Source of the DNA: Chryseobacterium sp.
Lineage (GTDB): Bacteria; Bacteroidota; Bacteroidia; Flavobacteriales; Weeksellaceae
Direction of reading: 5' to 3'
Assembly (NCBI GenBank): GCA_031286615.1
Contig: JAITUA010000020.1
Coordinates: 186,001 to 250,000, forward strand
Length of the DNA stretch: 64,000 bases
The notes beneath the pieces were generated by a model that did not search any database, was not told the origin of the DNA, and saw only the letters and a list, made by a program, of their open reading frames with translations. The position numbers were made by a program, and so were the translations under genes. Shown in pieces: positions 57,504 through 64,000 of this stretch (positions within the stretch are counted from its first letter, which is position 1; each line of letters opens with the position of its first letter).

Positions 57504-58577
57504 ATGAATTTAGATGTAACAATGCTGAATAACTACCAGGACACAAATACGTTCTCGGAATCACGTTATGCGGAACTTGGTGGAGTTGATTTAGCAAAAA
57601 ACAGTACAGTACAGGCTGATTGGATTTCACCTGATGTAGTACAAAAGATCGCTGAGATATCTTCTTTACGAGATGTAGAAATTCCGGCAATCATTGACCA
57701 AGAAGTAACAGTTACGGCGGTTCCAGGGTTTGAAATTCCTGCAAACCTTTCAATGTCTGGAAAGATCACGCCGATCGCATACGACATCTTCTCCGGTTTT
57801 AGACATTATCCTGCTCATTATGCCAACAATACTGTAAAAGAGCAGTTTGATCTTGATCACAAGGTTAAAAAAGTAACCTACGGAATGGGTAAAGCCTTAG
57901 ATGCTATTATTCTTTCCAGATTGGAGGCCAGAAAAACGCAAGCTCTTCCATTAGGAACAGCACAAGTTTCTGATGGATCTAAAACTTTCAGCTTTAATGC
58001 CACTACAGATACTCTTGAAATTAGCAAAGAAGCTCAAAAAGAGTACATGTTTGCTAACCTTTCCAGAATTGTTGATGCAAATGAAATTGGAGGAGATTAC
58101 GAGATTGTAACATCAAGAGCGGGTCTTGCAGCAGCAAAGAATGAATGGGCAAAATATGGAAACAGCAATGAGAAAAACCTTCAGGCCTTAGGATTTCCTG
58201 CAATCAATCAATTACATGAAACTGGAACCTTAATTCCAGGGTCTAATAACTTCAATGGCTACTATGTTAGAAATGGAGCTATCGCAATGTATGAGAATTT
58301 CCCTGCAGATTTTAGAATGGGTACCAAGTTCGCTGGAAAAGAATGGTCAATTTCAGATATGGAGCTTCCATTTGTCAGAATGCGAGCTAACGTATTTACA
58401 AACCTTGAAGCAACAAACGCTACTTCATTGGTGGGTGCTGGCAGAGACACAAACTTAATAATGACCCATTATCAAGAAATGGCGTTATGGGTTAGAGTGT
58501 ACTTGTTTGAAGAGTTTAATAGTGATTTGTCTAACAGAGTTAATCCGGTAATTAAAATTGCTGGATTGGCATCATAA
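57504..58577 (+). CDS. major capsid protein
   Basis: A 357-residue protein in the canonical position after scaffold. Typical capsid-like segments: SRYAELGGVDLAKNSTVQADWISPDVVQKIAEI (N-terminal arm), PGFEIPANLSMSGKITPIAYDIFSGFRHYPA, and a C-terminal beta-rich part. An HK97-like fold is expected but cannot be shown from sequence alone. A 58-base leader precedes the ATG. Confidence 0.82.
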   Translation: MNLDVTMLNNYQDTNTFSESRYAELGGVDLAKNSTVQADWISPDVVQKIAEISSLRDVEIPAIIDQEVTVTAVPGFEIPANLSMSGKITPIAYDIFSGFRHYPAHYANNTVKEQFDLDHKVKKVTYGMGKALDAIILSRLEARKTQALPLGTAQVSDGSKTFSFNATTDTLEISKEAQKEYMFANLSRIVDANEIGGDYEIVTSRAGLAAAKNEWAKYGNSNEKNLQALGFPAINQLHETGTLIPGSNNFNGYYVRNGAIAMYENFPADFRMGTKFAGKEWSISDMELPFVRMRANVFTNLEATNATSLVGAGRDTNLIMTHYQEMALWVRVYLFEEFNSDLSNRVNPVIKIAGLAS

Positions 58578-58589
58578 AATCATTAAAAG

Positions 58590-59006
58590 ATGAACAATAT
58601 AACTTATACAGACAGCAAAGGAAATGTGGGATTACTGAGTACTGTAGCAATCCAAGAACTTACAGACAATCTGGCTTTAACCGTGCATGATTCTGGAAAA
58701 ACAATTTTCGTAGGAGTCGATGCAAAAGCTGTAACTCTTCCACCGACCAAGAAAGGATTAAAATTCACTTTTGTAAATACTGGTGATGCAGGAAATAATA
58801 TTATCAAAGTATCTCCTGCAGCTACAGATGGAATTTCCGGAACTGTGGGAGCTGTCACATTGGACGGGACTGTAAACAAAGCAGCTCAAAACACAAAAGC
58901 TACTTCCAAAACAGGAGATAATATTACAATTGTAGGTACCGGTAATGTCGGCACAAAGGCTTGGATTGTTCTTTCTGGCACCGGTGTTTGGGCAAAAGAA
59001 GCATAA
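58590..59006 (+). CDS. probable head decoration/structural protein
   Basis: A 138-residue Thr/Gly/Val-rich beta protein (AVTLPPTKKGLKFTFVNTGDAGNNIIKVSPAATDG) immediately after the capsid gene. Composition and location suit a decoration or spike protein; the function is inferred. Confidence 0.6.
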   Translation: MNNITYTDSKGNVGLLSTVAIQELTDNLALTVHDSGKTIFVGVDAKAVTLPPTKKGLKFTFVNTGDAGNNIIKVSPAATDGISGTVGAVTLDGTVNKAAQNTKATSKTGDNITIVGTGNVGTKAWIVLSGTGVWAKEA

Positions 59007-59023
59007 TAATTAAATCAAAGGTT

Positions 59024-60151
59024 ATGAAAATAGGATTTGCAGAAGAATACACGTCAAATATCGAACTGGATAATGAACTAAAACTGAATTCAAAAACAGG
59101 AATAATTCTTAACAGTGGCGTTCACCCATATATTACCGTAGATAATCTTCTGCATTTCCTTCCTTTCAATGAAATTGAATTTAAAGATTATGTCGCGGGA
59201 ACTGTATATAATAAATATTCTGAGACACAAGATAGGAATGATATTGTCAAGCACAACAATTCACTTTATCAATGTTTGAAAAATGAAGTTGAAGATGTTG
59301 AGCCGGGTTCTGATAGCAATACATGGATGCTTACAAACAAAGAGAGCATTATTTTAAAATCATGGATTGAGAAAGTTAAGGATAAGGTAATATCTGATCT
59401 GTATCTATCAAAAAGACTAATTAACTCTCAGTATATCTACGAAAACGGAGAAAATAAGCACAGTCTGCCAAATGATTATTCAGGATGGGTTTTTGAATCG
59501 AAAGGAAGCGATTATATAACCATTACAATGAATGAAATTTCTTTGCAAGCTACAACGTCAAATCCGGTTAATCTATTTGTCATAAACGATGGTGAACTTG
59601 TTGACACTTTAATTCTCAATCCCAAAGACGGAAGACTTTCATTTGAACAAATTAACTATTCTTTTTCAGGGCGTGGGAAATGGGTTTTTGCTATAGAAAG
59701 CCGGGAAGTAATGACAAATTTCGGTTGGGTTGATGAGCTTAAATATGATGGATTTGTTTGTTATCCTGTTTCAGGAATAGGTACAACTCCAGATTCGTCA
59801 ATTTACAGTTATCAAAATGCTTCTAATGGATTAGGATTCAATGTAAGTGTAACGCTTGAAAGTGAAAATTATCTCAATTACAATCTTCAAAACTTCGTTG
59901 GATTTTTTAAGGCTTGTTTTGAATACTTGACACTACAAATGTTTTTGGCTAATTCCCATCAGCGAAGCAACCGTACAGAAAACGGAATAAACAAAGACAT
60001 GCTTATGGTGGAGACAAAAGACCTGGAAGCAAACACTTCTGCAAAAAGATATTTTCATGAACTGAAAGAAGCTAAGAAAATCATTCAGAAAACATTTGAC
60101 ACCCAGTTAGGATATGATTCAGTATTTGAAGTTGAAGTAACATCTGTTTGA
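59024..60151 (+). CDS. phage head-tail region protein with carbohydrate-binding-like segment
   Basis: A 375-residue protein from the ATG at 59024; a longer frame reading back into the previous gene is rejected. Residues about 65-108 (YNKYSETQDRNDIVKHNNSLYQCLKNE then PGSDSNTWMLTN) follow the pattern of small chitin/carbohydrate-binding modules (GDIVxYNGxLYxC...PGxxxxxW). The rest is mixed alpha/beta with an Asn/Tyr-rich part. In head-tail context it may be a connector or a decoration protein that binds glycans. Confidence 0.5.
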   Translation: MKIGFAEEYTSNIELDNELKLNSKTGIILNSGVHPYITVDNLLHFLPFNEIEFKDYVAGTVYNKYSETQDRNDIVKHNNSLYQCLKNEVEDVEPGSDSNTWMLTNKESIILKSWIEKVKDKVISDLYLSKRLINSQYIYENGENKHSLPNDYSGWVFESKGSDYITITMNEISLQATTSNPVNLFVINDGELVDTLILNPKDGRLSFEQINYSFSGRGKWVFAIESREVMTNFGWVDELKYDGFVCYPVSGIGTTPDSSIYSYQNASNGLGFNVSVTLESENYLNYNLQNFVGFFKACFEYLTLQMFLANSHQRSNRTENGINKDMLMVETKDLEANTSAKRYFHELKEAKKIIQKTFDTQLGYDSVFEVEVTSV

Positions 60152-60152
60152 T

Positions 60153-60680
60153 ATGATACATGAAAGAACCGAACCAATAGGACTTGATCAATTAATCCAT
60201 AAAGCACAAAAAAAGATTTATGCTGCTTTAAATAAAAAATGGGGTGTTGATTTAGAAGCTTATCCTAGATGTTATGTGATACAAAATAACGATGAAAAAC
60301 GTACTGTAGAACATTACACATATAAAAATGAATACAGCGGAAATTTAATAGTATCAGAAAGCGATAAGTTTTTCTTTACTGCAGAAGACGATCAGGAAAG
60401 AGTAAATAATATCCAATTTGAAACGAAAGTAAAACTCTATTTCATTCTTGATCTAAAATTCATTTATCCGGATGATCCCGGGCGATGTGATTCTAAAGTA
60501 CTGGCAGATGTCGTAAACGCTATTGATCGAACCGGAGGATTTACGAATGAATACACAATTGTAACAGACTACCAAAGTGTATTTGAGTCATTCTACTACG
60601 AATTCGACAACATACAGCCCTACTATTGCTTCAGGATAGACTTAAATACAATTCCTTATTCAATTGATTCAATATGTTAA
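60153..60680 (+). CDS. probable head-tail joining protein
   Basis: A 175-residue alpha/beta protein located between the capsid genes and the tail tube, where neck and tail-terminator proteins are encoded (MIHERTEPIGLDQLIHKAQKKIY start; FETKVKLYFILDLKFIYPDDPGRCD core). The assignment rests on position and length only. Confidence 0.5.
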   Translation: MIHERTEPIGLDQLIHKAQKKIYAALNKKWGVDLEAYPRCYVIQNNDEKRTVEHYTYKNEYSGNLIVSESDKFFFTAEDDQERVNNIQFETKVKLYFILDLKFIYPDDPGRCDSKVLADVVNAIDRTGGFTNEYTIVTDYQSVFESFYYEFDNIQPYYCFRIDLNTIPYSIDSIC

Positions 60681-60705
60681 ATAATTAAAATAAAAAAAAT
60701 ATAAA

Positions 60706-61605
60706 ATGGCTTTAACAACTAAAAAATGTAACGCAGAAGATCAGGTGGCCAGATTAGGCGGCAGATTTTGTGATGAAGATCAGGTTTCCGGATTCATTAT
60801 AGCAGATAGATCTGTTAAGTTTGATCCAGAAACATTTACTAAAACAGTTTTTGATGATTTTATTCAGAAAGATAAGGTTATTGGTACTGTTAAATTCTTT
60901 TCTGCAGAAGATAATGATGAGGAAGCAAATTTCACTAGTTCTTCTACAGGAAAAAGAAGCAAGAATACACTAGGTATTAAAAGATGGAAATTCATGTTCA
61001 ATAAAGGGAATTGTTTCCAGAATCAACTTCAGTTGCTTGACAAAAGTGAAAGATACGCTATTTTCTTGGTGATGCAAGATGGTTCCGTTTTAGGTGCTTT
61101 ACTAAATGATGGTAAAATTAAAGGTTTTGATGCAAACTTGTTTACTGGAATTAAGAAAGTTAAAACTGCGGCAGAAGGCGTAGGGTCTACTCTAGAGGTT
61201 GATTTAGAGCCTGATGCCATGAAGTACTGGCAGGGTCAATCTGTATTATTTGAAAGTGATGAAATTGACTTTACACAGTTAAATCCTGTTACAGGTGTTT
61301 CTGTAGATATTACAGTTCCATTGGTAGCTGCTGCAACAAGTACTAAAGTGAAAATATCAAATCTTTGTGCAAATAGTGTAGTTACAGGCCTTACAACTCC
61401 AGCAAATTGGAAGATGCGAAGAAACGGAACATTGGAGGCTATAACCGCGGTTACTGAACTAAATGGGGAATACACTTTCACTCATGCAGCTTTGGTTGCT
61501 AATCAGGATATTTCATTTGAGATCAACGAAGCTGGATATCCGGTTTATGTTCTTGATACTGATTATTACGCAGGTAAATCAATAACTGAAAAAGTATCAG
61601 CCTAA
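60706..61605 (+). CDS. probable major tail tube protein
   Basis: A 299-residue beta-rich protein (MALTTKKCNAEDQVARLGG). The region NPVTGVSVDITVPLVAAATSTKVKISNLCANSVVTG (about 185-220) resembles an Ig-like insertion of tail tube proteins. Position before a small gene pair and the tape measure supports tail tube identity. The stop shares a base with the next ATG (TAATG). Confidence 0.6.
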   Translation: MALTTKKCNAEDQVARLGGRFCDEDQVSGFIIADRSVKFDPETFTKTVFDDFIQKDKVIGTVKFFSAEDNDEEANFTSSSTGKRSKNTLGIKRWKFMFNKGNCFQNQLQLLDKSERYAIFLVMQDGSVLGALLNDGKIKGFDANLFTGIKKVKTAAEGVGSTLEVDLEPDAMKYWQGQSVLFESDEIDFTQLNPVTGVSVDITVPLVAAATSTKVKISNLCANSVVTGLTTPANWKMRRNGTLEAITAVTELNGEYTFTHAALVANQDISFEINEAGYPVYVLDTDYYAGKSITEKVSA

Positions 61606-61883
61606 TGGAATATGCAGTTGGAATCTATAAGATTGTTCCACCAAAGCCGTTTCCTTCGTTTGAGCAGGCGGTGGAATACATCCAAGAGAAATATCCAGAA
61701 TTGGATGTTAAGACGATCGAAAAGCATTTAACACCTAAAATTATCAATAATGCGCCTGATCAATCCAGATACATTTCTGAAGAGAATTCAGCTGTCGATA
61801 AAGGTAGCTCCAAAGCTGACACAAAAAGCATTAAAGGAGTCGAACTTGACATTGATAAATCAAGAAAACCTAATAAGGGGTAA
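61605..61883 (+). CDS. small tail-region protein
   Basis: A 92-residue protein (MEYAVGIYKIVPPKPFPSFEQAVEYIQEKYPELD), start fused to the preceding stop. Its second half overlaps the next gene by 134 bases in another frame. Could be a tail chaperone; unproven. Confidence 0.5.
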   Translation: MEYAVGIYKIVPPKPFPSFEQAVEYIQEKYPELDVKTIEKHLTPKIINNAPDQSRYISEENSAVDKGSSKADTKSIKGVELDIDKSRKPNKG

Positions 61884-62247
61884 AACGAGTGATGGGGGCC
61901 GTATGCCCCCCTACTCTCGTAAATACAGAAGAGGAAAGCTTTATTATTTCCATTATAAAATGAGATCCAACCCGCTTAACAATGGGAGGTGGGATTTAAA
62001 ACACTGGTGGAATAAAAAGTATGATGGTCTTTTTTATCGAAGTATAAAAGTAAAAGTGAACTTAAAAGACGTTCAGTTCTCCACCAACTACAGTCCTATT
62101 TACATGAGGGACATCTATTATGTAATTCCTAAAAAAAGAATTATAGGTATTACGAAGCAGCAAATGTATGAAGCTCAGGTAAAAAATAAACCAAAGCTGG
62201 AAAGGCAGATTCTTGGAATCATCAACGAAGGAAAATTAAAAAAGTAA
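61750..62247 (+). CDS. probable tail completion-type protein
   Basis: A 165-residue basic protein. The MPPYSRKYRRGKLYYFHYKMRS segment and YSPIYMRDIYYVIPKKRIIGI with a long C-terminal helix recall gp10/tail-completion proteins that form the neck ring. If the start at 61750 is right it overlaps the preceding gene by 134 bases; in the overlapped part this frame is helical and plausible (FLKRIQLSIKVAPKLTQKALKE). Assignment is tentative. Confidence 0.5.
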   Translation: MRLINPDTFLKRIQLSIKVAPKLTQKALKESNLTLINQENLIRGKTSDGGRMPPYSRKYRRGKLYYFHYKMRSNPLNNGRWDLKHWWNKKYDGLFYRSIKVKVNLKDVQFSTNYSPIYMRDIYYVIPKKRIIGITKQQMYEAQVKNKPKLERQILGIINEGKLKK

Positions 62248-62489
62248 TGTGTAACTGCAGCAAGCCTGTCACTAAAACTGAATGTCAAATACTCCGGAAA
62301 TACGTTAACGATCCGGAAAAAAGACTTTTCATTTATCATGTTTTTGATGATGAAAGAGGGCTGGAAATTGCCCAGGTCCCAAAAGATAAAAACGCCAATG
62401 AAATTGCCATAGATAGAGAGTTCATCGGTTCCGATGGATTGCCTGAATGGTACTTTGTTAAAGAACATCCATGTTTATATGAAACCTAA
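62247..62489 (+). CDS. small hypothetical tail-region protein
   Basis: An 80-residue protein (MCNCSKPVTKTECQILRKYV) with a CxC pair. Its start shares a base with the preceding stop and its end overlaps the next gene by 11 bases. Unknown function. Confidence 0.5.
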   Translation: MCNCSKPVTKTECQILRKYVNDPEKRLFIYHVFDDERGLEIAQVPKDKNANEIAIDREFIGSDGLPEWYFVKEHPCLYET

Positions 62490-63228
62490 AAACAATAAAA
62501 TAAGAATATACCAAGACAGTAAAGAAATCCCCTTTTTGAACTACAAAAGAATAGTACAGACAGGGGATTTTTATTACATGGTAAAAGGATATGAACCGGG
62601 AGACATCATCAAAGTAGACGAAGATGTTTTAAAGTTGAAATTCAAGGAAGTTGAGGAAGATTATGCTGCATCTATAAATACTAAAAACTCTGATGTTTTA
62701 ATGTATGGTGAAATTGCGGTTGTAACAAATGAATTCAACAAATTCAATATTCTTTTCCTGTTCGTTGAACAGGCTATAAAGGCACAGGAATTACGAGCAA
62801 AACTACAGGAGTTGATCAATGAATTTATAGAAGATGATAATGAAGAAGAAGCTGGAGAATTAGAAATGTTATTGACCTTATCATCAATGGAACATTCTGA
62901 GTTTGATTCATCTGATATTAAGGATTTGCTGAAAGATTTTAAGGTTCAAAAAAGTGACGATCTATATAAACAAAGGCAACACATCCAAAATAGACTAGAT
63001 AAGCTCAATAACCAGCTTCTAAAGCTTAATAGCCAGTTGGAAAAATCAAAGGAAAGTAGAATTGATTCTGATTCTGATTTAGACATTGATGAACAGTATA
63101 TCAGTGTGTGTATAGGGTTAGAAATGCATGTTGATCCCAAATTAATATCTCTTTATGAATTTGGGATAATGGTTAAATCCCTAATGAAAAAAGTTGACGA
63201 ACAAAATAAGATAGCAAATGCCAGATAA
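62479..63228 (+). CDS. tail assembly protein upstream of tape measure
   Basis: A 249-residue protein from the ATG at 62479. It is acidic, with a long coiled coil (about 165-205, QRQHIQNRLDKLNNQLLKLNSQLEKSKE). Directly upstream of the tape-measure gene and overlapping it by 11 bases, the usual place of tail assembly chaperones. Role inferred from position. Confidence 0.55.
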   Translation: MKPKNNKIRIYQDSKEIPFLNYKRIVQTGDFYYMVKGYEPGDIIKVDEDVLKLKFKEVEEDYAASINTKNSDVLMYGEIAVVTNEFNKFNILFLFVEQAIKAQELRAKLQELINEFIEDDNEEEAGELEMLLTLSSMEHSEFDSSDIKDLLKDFKVQKSDDLYKQRQHIQNRLDKLNNQLLKLNSQLEKSKESRIDSDSDLDIDEQYISVCIGLEMHVDPKLISLYEFGIMVKSLMKKVDEQNKIANAR

Positions 63229-64000
63229 ATTAGCCATACTTCAGGCCCAGGCAATAATAGCTGACTTAAAAAATGTTGAGTCAGCTGCTAAAAGTCTGAA
63301 TAACACTTTCAAGGAAACGGTAAAACAAACCGAAAAAATTAATAATGGATTTAATTCTGGAAGACTTAGAGATTATACAGCTTCTTTCAGAGAATTAAAC
63401 TCCGTTGTTACTCAACATGTCAATATTGAAAGGCAATTGGCTGAATCATTGGCCAGAACCGCAAACTTAGAACGTCAGCAGGCAAGACTTCAAACTGAAC
63501 AGGCAAGAACAAGAAGAGAATTAGCAGAAGCCAGAAGATCAGAAAGCAGAGAAAGACAGCAATCAGCCAGAGAAGCAGCTGCAGAAGCAAGATCTAACAG
63601 AGAGGCTACGAGTGCACATGCTCAGTTGACAAAACAGGTTAGACAAACAAGACAAACCGCCAGGGATTATGGCGCTGAAATGATATTGTTGAGGGAAAAA
63701 CTTAGACAAGGTACTATCACCCAACGAGAATACAATAGCCAAATAAATAAACTTGCAACAGATTTTCGTCTTTCAACTGCTGAAGCAATTAGGCTGGAAA
63801 GAGAGTTAAGAAGACTTAATCAGCAAACACTTCCATCAAATCAAAGAAATGGAGCATTACAGGGAAGAGTGACCGATATTCTTAAAGGTGTTGTGGGTGC
63901 AAGTGCAATAGGCAATATAGCAAATACCCTTGTAGGAATTGCTACCGATGCTTATGAAACTGTAAAAGCGTTGGATGCTCAAAATTTAGCCCTAAAATCT
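63218..64000 (+). CDS. tail tape measure protein, N-terminal part
   Basis: The first 261 codons of a long tail protein; it runs off the right edge. Residues about 70-160 are a highly charged helical repeat rich in Arg, Glu, Gln and Ala (ERQQARLQTEQARTRRELAEA), followed from about 210 by a hydrophobic Gly-rich segment (ILKGVVGASAIGNIANTLVGIA). This mix is typical of tape measure proteins that set tail length. It overlaps the previous gene by 11 bases. Confidence 0.85.
   Translation, partial: MPDKLAILQAQAIIADLKNVESAAKSLNNTFKETVKQTEKINNGFNSGRLRDYTASFRELNSVVTQHVNIERQLAESLARTANLERQQARLQTEQARTRRELAEARRSESRERQQSAREAAAEARSNREATSAHAQLTKQVRQTRQTARDYGAEMILLREKLRQGTITQREYNSQINKLATDFRLSTAEAIRLERELRRLNQQTLPSNQRNGALQGRVTDILKGVVGASAIGNIANTLVGIATDAYETVKALDAQNLALKS

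Larger units (their letters stand above)
29512..64000 (+). mobile_element. siphovirus-type prophage integrated at tRNA-Cys, right end outside window
   Basis: From the truncated tRNA-Cys at 29512 to the window end every gene is phage-like: repressor/Cro, recombination, DGR, replication, small early genes, terminase, portal, scaffold, capsid, tail tube and tape measure. Functional order is collinear and overlaps of four bases between consecutive genes are frequent. No integrase or lysis gene is seen; both are expected to the right. The tape measure indicates a long tail. Whether it is inducible cannot be told from here, but no head gene seen is visibly broken. Confidence 0.9.

Overview
The window looks like a chromosome segment of a Flavobacteriia bacterium, most likely Chryseobacterium or a close relative in the Weeksellaceae. 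The DNA is AT-rich. Recognisable promoters have the Bacteroidetes -7 box TAnnTTTG, and start codons lack Shine-Dalgarno sites. Three secreted proteins carry type IX secretion (T9SS) C-terminal sorting domains, and orotate phosphoribosyltransferase is fused to OMP decarboxylase. The genus is an inference; no rRNA gene is present to confirm it.

Region 1, about 1-29,510, is ordinary host chromosome. It encodes an ABC-F ATPase (cut by the window edge), a deoxyribonucleotidase, a membrane-anchored GH25 lysozyme, ndh-trmD, an EEP phosphatase/nuclease with an AsnC/Lrp regulator and deoC, dusB, T9SS-secreted proteins, two very large outer-membrane proteins, UMP synthase, two thioredoxin-fold proteins, aroC, a polytopic membrane protein, a glycine-zipper lipoprotein, a GT2 glycosyltransferase and small orphan genes. 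From 26.5 to 29.1 kb it is gene-poor and holds repeated hairpins.

Region 2, 29,512 to beyond the right edge, is a prophage of siphovirus type. It begins at the 3' half of a tRNA-Cys gene on the minus strand, still followed by its original terminator. This is the displaced 3' end expected at one att site, so the intact tRNA and the integrase should lie beyond the right edge. The order is: lysogeny/cargo lipoproteins and a repressor with divergent Cro-like gene (29.7-32.5 kb); recombination genes (a Rad52-like annealing protein, a RecB-like nuclease fused to an FtsK-like ATPase, and an HNH protein, 33.5-36.7 kb); a complete diversity-generating retroelement (DGR, 36.7-39.0 kb); replication genes with iterons inside the initiator gene (39.2-42.2 kb); many small early genes, a C5 methyltransferase-like gene and a candidate structured RNA (42.2-48 kb); a second repressor switch (48.5-49.2 kb); then nucleases, ParB-like protein, terminase, portal, scaffold, capsid, head-tail genes, tail tube and the start of the tape measure (49.5-64.0 kb).

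The main discovery is the DGR. Two adjacent paralogous genes each end in an 80-bp variable repeat, and the 80-bp template repeat sits just upstream of a DGR-type reverse transcriptase. All 31 differences between template and variable repeats fall on template adenines. Both targets are small proteins without signal peptides in the early recombination/replication block rather than tail fibres, there is no recognisable Avd gene, and the template is bracketed by a 14-bp inverted repeat. Other items worth a second look are the nuclease-FtsK fusion, a 23-bp exact iteron-like repeat shared between the replication gene and the terminase intergenic gap, and a structured intergenic RNA candidate at 44,964-45,209.
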